From contig CAWGKE010000001.1 in assembly GCA_963823075.1 (NCBI GenBank), positions 1,922,001 through 1,986,000 of the forward strand: a stretch of DNA of 64,000 nucleotides. The letters are read 5' to 3'. Below the pieces are notes generated by a model. The model saw only the letters and a program-made list of their open reading frames with translations, searched no databases and was not told where the DNA came from. The DNA comes from UBA4732 sp963823075 (GTDB taxonomy: Bacteria > Planctomycetota > Planctomycetia > Gemmatales > Gemmataceae). The position numbers and the translations under genes were made by a program. This document shows positions 7,801 to 14,510 of the stretch, piece after piece; the first letter of the stretch is position 1, and every line of letters starts with the position of its first letter.

Positions 7801-9146
7801 TGGGCAAGCTGTTTCCGATCTCCCGGCGGACCGCGTTGAAGGGTCTGGGCGCGTGCATCGCCTTGCCGTGGCTCGAAGCCATGTTGCCACGCACGGCGTT
7901 CGGCGCCCCGGCGCCGGCGGCCGTCCCGCTGCGCATGGCGTTCGTCTACGTCCCCAACGGCAAGAACATGGCCCAGTGGACGCCGAAGGAGGAAGGCGCC
8001 GGCTACGACTTCACGCCGACGCTGGAACCGCTGAAGGCGTACCAGAACGACTTTCTGGTGCTGACCGGCCTGACGGCGGACAAGGCCCGGCCGCACGGCG
8101 ACGGCCCCGGCGACCACGCCCGCGCCATGGCCGCGTGGCTCACCGGCCGGCAGGCCCGCAAGACGGACGGCGCCGACATCCGCATCGGCATTTCCGCCGA
8201 TCAGGTGGCCGCCCAGGCCGTCGGCCAGGCCACGCGTTTCGCCTCGCTGGAGATCGGCTGCGAGGGCGGCAAGAACGCCGGCAACTGCGACTCCGGCTAC
8301 AGCTGCGCCTATTCGTCGAACCTGTCCTGGCGCGGCGAATCGACGCCGATGTCCAAGGAGATCAACCCCAAGCTGGTCTTCGACCGGCTGTTCAGCTCGG
8401 CCCCCAAGGGCGACGAGAACGCCGCCCGCCGCGACCGCTACAAGCAGAGCGTCCTGGATTTCGTGGCGGAGGACGCGCAGTCGCTGCAATCCACGCTCGG
8501 CGCCAACGACCAGCGGAAGCTGGACGAATACCTGACCGGCGTGCGCGAGCTGGAGCTGCGCATCGCCAAGGCGCCGCCGGCCGCCGAGGTGGGCGCGAGC
8601 AAGATGGACCGGCCCAACGGCGTGCCGCGCGACTACAAGGACCACAACCGGCTCATGGCCGACCTGCTGGCGCTGGCGTTCCAGGCCGACCTGACGCGGA
8701 TCGCGACGTTCGTGTACGCCAACGACGGCAGCAACCGCAGCTACAAGGACGACCTCAGCTTCGGCGAGGGCCATCACGACCTGTCGCACCATCAGGGCAA
8801 CCAGGAAAAGCTCGCCAAGATCCAGAAGATCAACGCCTTCCACATCTCCCATTTCGCGTATCTGCTGGAGAAGCTGAAGGCGGTGAAGGAGGGCGACGGG
8901 ACGCTGTTGGACCACTGCATGATCGCCTACGGCAGCGGCATCAGCGACGGCAACCGGCACAACCACGACGACTTGCCGATCCTGCTGGCGGGCGGCGGCG
9001 GCGGCACGATCAAGGGGGGCCGGCACGTCAAGTATGCGAAGGACACGCCGCTGACGAACCTGTACGTTTCGATGCTGGACCGGATGGGCGTGAAGGTGGA
9101 CTCGTTCGGCGACAGCAAGGGGCGGCTGGACGGGTTGGAGGGGTGA
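7800..9146 (+). CDS. DUF1552 domain-containing exported protein
   Basis: 448 aa, starting at the ATG that overlaps the previous stop, so the two genes are translationally coupled. The N-terminus has a twin-arginine-like signal (SRRTALKGLGACIALPW). DUF1552 features follow: VPNGKNMAQWTP, LTGLTADKA, the GDHARAMAAWLTG segment, and a C-terminal YGSGISDGNRHNHDDLPIL. It always travels with a DUF1592-type partner, suggesting a shared exported complex. No catalytic residues are defined for the family. A strong hairpin 15 bp after the stop probably ends the operon. Confidence 0.9.
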   Translation: MGKLFPISRRTALKGLGACIALPWLEAMLPRTAFGAPAPAAVPLRMAFVYVPNGKNMAQWTPKEEGAGYDFTPTLEPLKAYQNDFLVLTGLTADKARPHGDGPGDHARAMAAWLTGRQARKTDGADIRIGISADQVAAQAVGQATRFASLEIGCEGGKNAGNCDSGYSCAYSSNLSWRGESTPMSKEINPKLVFDRLFSSAPKGDENAARRDRYKQSVLDFVAEDAQSLQSTLGANDQRKLDEYLTGVRELELRIAKAPPAAEVGASKMDRPNGVPRDYKDHNRLMADLLALAFQADLTRIATFVYANDGSNRSYKDDLSFGEGHHDLSHHQGNQEKLAKIQKINAFHISHFAYLLEKLKAVKEGDGTLLDHCMIAYGSGISDGNRHNHDDLPILLAGGGGGTIKGGRHVKYAKDTPLTNLYVSMLDRMGVKVDSFGDSKGRLDGLEG

Positions 9147-9160
9147 ACGCGGCTCTGGCG

Positions 9161-9207
9161 AAAGCGGTCGGGCGCCCGTATCCTGGATACGGGCGCCCGA
9201 CCGCTTT
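9161..9207 (+). terminator. Strong hairpin after the DUF1592/DUF1552 operon
   Basis: Exact 22-base inverted arms (9161-9182 and 9186-9207) with a 3-base spacer, read as aaagcggtcgggcgcccg... and its complement. There is no long T run after it, so it may terminate weakly, stabilise the 3' end, or be a palindromic repeat. Confidence 0.6.
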
Positions 9208-9225
9208 GCGTTTGGAGGTGGACCG

Positions 9226-9648
9226 ATGACGACCCGCACGAAGACCGCGACGCCGATGCCGCACATCTGGCTGGATGAGCGCGGCCGCCCCTGGATCGAC
9301 GACACGAACGTGAAGGTGATCGAGGTTGTGCTGGACAAACTGGGGCCGGATCGATTGACGCCTGACCAGATCCACGAGGAACACGATCACCTGTCCCTGG
9401 CCCAGATTCACGCCGCCTTCACCTATTATTACGATCATCAAGCCGAGTTGGATGCGGAAATCGAGCGGCAGAGCCGGATGGTCGATGAGATGCGGACTCA
9501 GAGCCTCATCAACGATCCCATCCGGGCTAAATTGCGCGCCTGGGGAAGATCCCTTGAGCCTGCCTCTTTATATGGACATGCACATCCAGGACGCTGTCAC
9601 GCGCGGGTTGCGACGGCGCAACGTCGTCGTCCTGCGCGCCCAGGATGA
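9226..9648 (+). CDS. DUF433 antitoxin-like protein with likely 3' frameshift
   Basis: The N-terminal 110 residues are DUF433-like (ERGRPWIDDTNVKVIEVV, then LTPDQIHEEHDHLSLAQIHA and AAFTYYYDHQAELDAEIERQ), a small winged-helix fold common in VapB-like antitoxins. Residues after IRAKLRAW are not protein-like. One extra G in the GGGG at 9542-9545 would end the gene at TGA 9555-9557 (AWGKIP), overlapping the start of the next gene as usual for such pairs. The printed frame to 9648 therefore probably reflects a one-base deletion. It likely neutralises the DUF5615 protein downstream. Confidence 0.75.
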   Translation: MTTRTKTATPMPHIWLDERGRPWIDDTNVKVIEVVLDKLGPDRLTPDQIHEEHDHLSLAQIHAAFTYYYDHQAELDAEIERQSRMVDEMRTQSLINDPIRAKLRAWGRSLEPASLYGHAHPGRCHARVATAQRRRPARPG

Positions 9649-9901
9649 CGGTACGGACCAGGCGGATGACCCGGTTCTGCTCGACCGGGCCCTGGCTCTG
9701 GGCTATGTCGTATTCACGCAGGACGTGGACTTCCTGGCCGAAGCCGCTCGCCGGCAGAGGGCGGGGGAAGCATTCGCTGGTGTGGTTTACGCAAAGCAAC
9801 TCGCCGTTTCCGTCGGGCGCTGCATCGACGATCTGGAATTGCTGGCCAAGGTTTACGATCCGCCGGATATGATGAATCAAGTGGTTTACTTGCCTATTTG
9901 A
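9554..9901 (+). CDS. DUF5615 PIN-like toxin
   Basis: 115 aa from TTG 9554 (encoding MSLPLYMDMHIQDAV), which fits the family start better than any ATG. PIN-like acidic residues are visible at the start (YMDMH), in DDPVLLDRA and in FTQDVDFL. DUF5615 proteins are VapC-like putative ribonucleases encoded beside DUF433 antitoxins. A second, divergent pair is at 60048-60684. The TTG start overlaps the frame-corrected antitoxin stop, implying coupled translation. Confidence 0.75.
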   Translation: MSLPLYMDMHIQDAVTRGLRRRNVVVLRAQDDGTDQADDPVLLDRALALGYVVFTQDVDFLAEAARRQRAGEAFAGVVYAKQLAVSVGRCIDDLELLAKVYDPPDMMNQVVYLPI

Positions 9902-9921
9902 CGTCTCCCGACCGAGGCCGC

Positions 9922-10350
9922 ATGTCCGAACGCATCCGCCTCAAAGTGCTGGAGCTGTACCAGGAGGTGGACCGCGAGGTCGCCGCCGCGGGGCCGGTGT
10001 GCGTGGCCAGCGGCCGCTGCTGCCGCTTCAAGGAGTACGGCCACGTCCTCTTCCTCAGCAGCCTCGAAGCGGAAACGCTCCTCGCCGCCGCCCCGCCCTA
10101 CGAGCAACCCGTCTCGCCGGATTTCTGCCCCTTCCAGAAGGGCAATCTCTGCACCGCCCGTGAGCCGCGGCCGCTCAGCTGCCGCGTCTTCTATTGCGAT
10201 CCGAATTATCAAGAAAGAAGCGGCGAGATCACCGAAAAGTATCTTCGCCGTCTCAAGCAGCTCGCCGACGCCGAGGGCGTGCCGTGGGTGTACGCCCCGC
10301 TGCACCACTTCCTGAATAGTGGCGAGTGCCGAGTGGCGAGTGGCGAGTGA
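9922..10350 (+). CDS. YkgJ-family cysteine cluster protein, C-terminus from a repeat
   Basis: 142 aa from ATG 9922 (TTG 9898 is in frame but less likely). Cysteines: VCVASGRCCRF near the N-terminus, DFCPFQKGNLCTAREPRPLS, CRVFYC. Distinct from the shorter relative at 5385. The last ten residues (NSGECRVASGE) come from the heptamer repeat that begins at 10319, so the original stop has probably been replaced by repeat sequence. Metal binding is inferred from the family; function unknown. Confidence 0.8.
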   Translation: MSERIRLKVLELYQEVDREVAAAGPVCVASGRCCRFKEYGHVLFLSSLEAETLLAAAPPYEQPVSPDFCPFQKGNLCTAREPRPLSCRVFYCDPNYQERSGEITEKYLRRLKQLADAEGVPWVYAPLHHFLNSGECRVASGE

Positions 10351-10442
10351 AGACAGACGCGGGAGGGCGTTTCCTTGCCTCGTGCGGTTTGTCTTCTCTC
10401 GCCACTCGCCACTCGCCACTCGCCACTCGCCACTCGCCACTC
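10319..10442. repeat. Heptamer (gtggcga) inverted-repeat element, copy 1
   Basis: Left arm 10319-10349 is tandem gtggcga-type heptamers; right arm about 10399-10442 is the same repeat in reverse complement, with inner gaagaca/tgtcttc pairing around a 50-base spacer. It forms the 3' end of the YkgJ-type gene and ends 41 bp before mtnB. A related copy lies inside a kinase gene at 58489-58595. Confidence 0.85.
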
Positions 10443-10482
10443 GTATATTATCCCCAGCCTGAAATCGACCCCAAGGCGCCCC

Positions 10483-11154
10483 ATGAGCGATCCTCTCCCT
10501 GTGGATGACGCAACGCCGGCCGCCGTCGAGGCCCTGCGCGACGTGGCCGCCCTGTTCTGGCAAGAGGGCTGGTCGCGCGGCACCAGCAGCAACTACAGCA
10601 TCGTCCTCGGCCGCGAGCCGTTCCGCCTGCTGCTCACCGCCAGCGGCAAGGACAAGCGCCGCCTCAAGCCGACCGATTTCGTCGTCGTCGATGAGGCCGG
10701 CAAGCCGGTTGCGCCGACCGACGAACGACCGTCCGCCGAGACGGGGCTGCACCTCGTGCTGACCCGGCAGCCCGGCGTCGGCTGCGTGCTGCACACGCAT
10801 TCCGTCTGGGGCACGCTGCTGTCCGACGTCTTCGCCCCGGCCGGGGGCTTCCACATGGAAGGCTACGAGATGCTCAAGGGCCTCACCGGCGTCAAGACGC
10901 ACGAGCACCGCGAGTTCGTGCCGATCTTCGACAACACGCAGGACATCGCCGCCCTGGCCGGGCGGCTGGAAAAGCGGATGCTCGATCCGATCCACACGCT
11001 GACCTACGGCTTCCTGATCCGCCGTCACGGACTCTACACCTGGGGCCGCGACGTGGACCAGGCCCGCCAGCACGTCGAGATTTTCGAGTTCCTCTTCGAG
11101 GTCGTCGGCCGCCGCCTCGGCCTGGAATCGGCCGCAGCCGTGTTCAAAGCATAA
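10483..11154 (+). CDS. mtnB: Methylthioribulose-1-phosphate dehydratase
   Basis: 223 aa, class II aldolase/adducin fold. It dehydrates 5-methylthioribulose-1-phosphate in the methionine salvage pathway, in the cytosol. The zinc ligands are visible as HTHS (His104, His106) and RRHGLYTWG (about residue 187), and the catalytic acid as AETGLH (Glu86). GTSSNYS near residue 34 is the phosphate-binding segment. The gene heads mtnB-mtnD-mtnC; the 11-bp gap to mtnD and the next overlap indicate one transcript. The identity is supported by the neighbours as much as by sequence, since L-fuculose aldolases share the fold. Confidence 0.9.
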   Translation: MSDPLPVDDATPAAVEALRDVAALFWQEGWSRGTSSNYSIVLGREPFRLLLTASGKDKRRLKPTDFVVVDEAGKPVAPTDERPSAETGLHLVLTRQPGVGCVLHTHSVWGTLLSDVFAPAGGFHMEGYEMLKGLTGVKTHEHREFVPIFDNTQDIAALAGRLEKRMLDPIHTLTYGFLIRRHGLYTWGRDVDQARQHVEIFEFLFEVVGRRLGLESAAAVFKA

Positions 11155-11165
11155 AAGGAGCGCCA

Positions 11166-11744
11166 ATGGCGTACATCATCGTGCCGGACGAGAAGCGCCG
11201 GCTGGACGACCCCAGGGAGATCAACGCCTTCCTGGCGCCGTTCGGCATTTGCCACGAGCGCTGGCCGCTGGAGGATCGCGTCAGCCCCGACGCCCCGCCC
11301 GAGGCGATCCTGGCCGCCTACGCACCGGAGATCGACCGTCTCAAGGCCGAGGGCGGCTACGTCACGGCCGATGTCATCAACGTCACGCCCGAGACGCCGA
11401 ACCTGGAAGCGATGCTCGACAAGTTCCGCAAGGAGCATACGCACTCCGAGGACGAGGTGCGCTTCATCCTCAAGGGCCGCGGTCTGTTCCACATCCACCC
11501 GGAGTTCGGCCCGGTTTTCGCGATCCAGGTCGAGGCCGGCGACCTCATCAACGTGCCCAAGGGGACGATGCACTGGTTCGACTTGTGCGAGGATCGGGTC
11601 ATCCGGGCGATCCGCCTGTTCCAGGACACGACCGGCTGGACGCCGCAGTACATCGACGGCGCCGCCCACACGCGCTACACGCCGGTTTGCTGGAACCCGT
11701 CCCACGTCGCCGCCGAGGTGCGGCCGCCGGTGGTGCGGATATGA
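11166..11744 (+). CDS. mtnD: Acireductone dioxygenase
   Basis: 192 aa cupin. It oxidises the acireductone intermediate of methionine salvage to the 2-keto-4-methylthiobutyrate precursor, using Fe(II) (or, off-pathway, Ni(II)). Metal ligands are HTHSEDE (His91, His93, Glu97) and the fourth histidine in KGTMHWFD (His136), all present. Length matches bacterial ARD enzymes. An aaaggagcgcc ribosome site precedes the start. Its stop overlaps the start of mtnC (ATGA). Confidence 0.95.
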   Translation: MAYIIVPDEKRRLDDPREINAFLAPFGICHERWPLEDRVSPDAPPEAILAAYAPEIDRLKAEGGYVTADVINVTPETPNLEAMLDKFRKEHTHSEDEVRFILKGRGLFHIHPEFGPVFAIQVEAGDLINVPKGTMHWFDLCEDRVIRAIRLFQDTTGWTPQYIDGAAHTRYTPVCWNPSHVAAEVRPPVVRI

Positions 11745-12568
11745 CCGCGACCGGCGTCCGCGGCGTGCTGCTGGACGTGGAAGGCACGACCTCGTCCGTG
11801 GCCTTCGTTTACGAGGTGCTGTTCCCCTACGCCCGCCGGGAACTGACCGACTTCCTGCGCCGCCGCTGGGACGATCCCGCTGTGGTCCGCGCCTGCGACA
11901 TGATCGCGCGCGACGCCGGAGCGGCGTCGCTGTCGGCGTGGGTCGGTCCCCCCTTCCCTTCCCTCCCGCCGCGGGGGGAGGAGGGTGGAGTGGGGGAGGC
12001 GGCGCGGGAGCGGGTCCGCGCCGAGGCGATCCGCCTGATGGACGGCGACGTGAAGGCGACGGGCCTGAAGGAGTTGCAGGGCCTGATCTGGCAGGAGGGC
12101 TACGCGGCGGGCCGGCTGCGGTCGCACGTCTACCCCGACGTGCCGCCGGCCCTGCGCCGCTGGTCGGAGGCGGGGCTGGACCTGCGCATCTTCTCTTCGG
12201 GCAGCGTGGCGGCGCAGAGGGTGTTCTTCGCCCACACCGAGGCCGGCGACCTGCTCGGCCTGTTCCGCGGCCACTACGACACGACGACCGGCCCCAAGCG
12301 CGAGGCGGACAGCTACCGCCGCATCGCCGCGGACATGGGAACGCCTCCAGCGGCGATCCTTTTTCTCAGCGACGTGCGGCAGGAGTTGGACGCGGCGGGG
12401 GAGGCGGGGATACGGACGGCGCTGGTGGTGCGGCCAGGCAACGCGCCGGTGACGCCGGAGCATGGACATCCGGTGGTTACGGACTTCGGACAGGTGGATT
12501 TGCTCTTGCTCAGCGCGATTTCCTCTCCCCAAAGACCCGCTCAGCCGCCGCCGGCGGATTCTCCTTGA
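11741..12568 (+). CDS. mtnC: Enolase-phosphatase E1
   Basis: 275 aa HAD-superfamily enzyme that enolises and dephosphorylates 2,3-diketo-5-methylthiopentyl-1-phosphate to give the substrate of MtnD. HAD motif I is LLDVEGTTSS (Asp12, Glu14), motif II IFSSGS, motif III/IV FLSDVRQELDAA. Residues 71-85 (PPFPSLPPRGEEGGV) are an in-frame insertion of a dispersed G/C-rich palindrome at 11948-11996, placed in the cap domain. The last residues (SSPQRPAQPPPADSP) also look non-native. Start overlaps mtnD by 4 bp. Confidence 0.92.
   Translation: MTATGVRGVLLDVEGTTSSVAFVYEVLFPYARRELTDFLRRRWDDPAVVRACDMIARDAGAASLSAWVGPPFPSLPPRGEEGGVGEAARERVRAEAIRLMDGDVKATGLKELQGLIWQEGYAAGRLRSHVYPDVPPALRRWSEAGLDLRIFSSGSVAAQRVFFAHTEAGDLLGLFRGHYDTTTGPKREADSYRRIAADMGTPPAAILFLSDVRQELDAAGEAGIRTALVVRPGNAPVTPEHGHPVVTDFGQVDLLLLSAISSPQRPAQPPPADSP
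11948..11996. repeat. G/C-rich hyphenated palindrome inside mtnC
   Basis: A C-rich arm (ccccccttcccttccctccc) is followed by gccgc and a G-rich arm of complementary composition. Related copies occur at 41583-41628 and, in the opposite orientation, 59066-59110. All three lie in or at the end of coding frames. Confidence 0.6.
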
Positions 12569-12710
12569 CGACGGGATCGGCCCGACCCAGGATGAAGGAA
12601 GGCGACCGATGAAGGCCCCGAGCGGGTGGAGAAAGCGGGCCTTCCCGCCCGACCCGCGGCTGGCCCGGTCGCCGCCCGAACGGCGTTTTGCTCAATCCGC
12701 TTCCAGGAGG

Positions 12711-12724
12711 GTGCCTTCGGGCAC
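12711..12724 (+). promoter_or_regulatory. UUCG hairpin between Shine-Dalgarno and serA start
   Basis: gtgcc-ttcg-ggcac forms a 5-bp stem with a UUCG tetraloop directly after an AGGAGG (12705-12710). The serA ATG at 12735 is too far from this AGGAGG unless the hairpin shortens the distance. Alternatively an in-frame GTG (12729) is the start. Regulation is inference. Confidence 0.35.
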
Positions 12725-12734
12725 GCCGGTGTTC

Positions 12735-14361
12735 ATGCCACGCGTTCTCATCAGCGACAAACTGGAATCCGCCGGCCTCGACCTGCTGCGCCAGGCCGGC
12801 TTTGAACTCGACGAGCGCGACGGCCTCAAGGGCGCCGAGCTGAAAGCCGCGCTCCAGGCGGCCGACGCCGTCATCGTCCGCAGCGGCACCACGATCACCG
12901 CCGAGCTGCTCGAAAGCCCCGGCAAGCTCCGGGCCATCGCCCGCGCCGGCGTCGGCGTGGACAACATCGACGTGGCCGCCGCCACCCGCAAGGGCATCGT
13001 CGTCATGAACACGCCCGGCGGCAACACGCTCAGCACCGCCGAGCAAACCGTCGCGACTGCTCATGGCCCTCGCCCGCCACATCCCCGCCGCCGACGCCCA
13101 CGTCCGCTCCGCCCCGGCCAAGTGGCAGCGCAACAAATTCGTCGGCACGCAGCTGGCCGGCAAGACGCTCGGCGTCGTCGGCCTCGGCCGCATCGGCCGT
13201 GAGGTCGCGCGCCGCGCCGCCGGCCTTGACATGAAAGTCCTCGGCTTCGACCCGTTCCTCGCCCCGGCCGCCGCCGGCCAGATCGGCATCGAAACCGCGC
13301 CGGACCTCGATTCTCTGCTGCCGAAGGTCGATTTCCTCACCGTCCACACGCCGCTGACCGACGAGACGCGCAACCTGATCGGCGCCCGCGAGTTCGCCCG
13401 GATGCGGCCCGGCGCCCGCGTCGTCAACTGCGCCCGCGGCGGCATCTTCAACGAGGAGGCGCTGGCCGACGCCCTGCGTTCCGGTCACCTCGCCGGCGCC
13501 GCCCTCGACGTGTTCGTGCAGGAGCCGCCGCCGGCCGATCATCCGCTGTTGAAGCTCCCCAATGTCGTGCTGACGCCGCACCTCGGCGCCTCCACGGTCG
13601 AGGCGCAAACCTCCGTCGCCGTCGAGGCGGCCCAGCTCCTCATCGACTACCTGTCGCGCGGGGCCGTCGGCTTCGCCGTCAACATGGCGGCCGTCGATCC
13701 CGCGGAGCTGGCCGAAATGCGGCTGTACGTGGACATGGCCCGCCGCCTCGGCCTGCTGCACAGCCAGATGTGCCAGGGCGCCATTCAGCGGGCCGAGCTG
13801 CATTTCCGCGGCGACGCCGCTCGCCGGCCGACCCGGCTCATCACGGCCGCCTTCGCGGCCGGCCTGCTCGAAAACCGCCTCGACCAGAACGTCAACATCG
13901 TCAACGCCCGTCTGCTGGCCGCCGAGCGCGGCATGGAAATCGTCGAACAAACCAGCTCCCAGACGGGCGATTTCAGCACGCTGATCCGCGCCGACGTGCA
14001 GACGGAAAAAAAGACGTACACCGCGGCCGGCACGCTGTTCGGCAACCAGTATTTGCGGCTGGTGCAGCTGGGGCCGTTCCACCTCGACGCCTACATGGAC
14101 GGCGTGATGCTGCTCTTCACGCACCGCGACGTTCCCGGCCTGATCGGCTTCATCGGCACGATCTTCGGCAAGCATCAGGTCAACATCGCCCAGATGACGG
14201 TCGGCCGACGGACGCCCGGCGGCGACGCCATCGCCGTGCTGAACCTCGACGGCGCGCCGCCGGAGGACGCCCTGAAGGAGGTCCGCGCCCACCCGCAGAT
14301 CAGCAGCGTCAGCGTGGTCAAGCTGCCGCCGGCCGGCCAGACGCCGCCGTGGTTCGGGTAA
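12735..14361 (+). CDS. serA: D-3-phosphoglycerate dehydrogenase, interrupted by one inserted base
   Basis: First enzyme of serine synthesis, oxidising 3-phosphoglycerate with NAD. The frame from ATG 12735 encodes the N-terminal substrate domain (RAGVGVDNIDVAAATRKGIV, then NTPGGNTLSTAEQTVA). At 13056 an extra A in tcgcgActgctcatg shifts the frame; without it the text reads TVALLMALARHIP and continues in the frame ending at 14361. That part has GVVGLGRIGREVA, the NCARGGIFNE and TPHLGAS active-site motifs, and an intervening domain plus C-terminal ACT domain (RDVPGLIGFIGTIFGKHQ). Total about 541 aa, full length. Because serA is usually needed, a sequencing error is as likely as a mutation. Confidence 0.88.
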
Positions 14362-14510
14362 GAAGGGCCTCACACAAAGGCGCAAAGAGCAGGGGGCCGC
14401 CGCCCGGTCGCCTTGGCGCTTGCCCCGACCCGTCCGGCGCCTTACGATGCCCTACGTCCGCCGGACCCGCCGCTTGCTCGCCGGCGCCCCACCGAACCCG
14501 GGATGCTCCG

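Noticed and set aside
12569..12734. Possible small gene between mtnC and serA
   Set aside because: No ORF with a start, ribosome site and protein-like content; hairpins only.
14362..14510. Repeat-like segment (cacaaaggcgcaaagagc) before the PVC dehydrogenase
   Set aside because: No second copy noticed in the window and no gene; too little to call.
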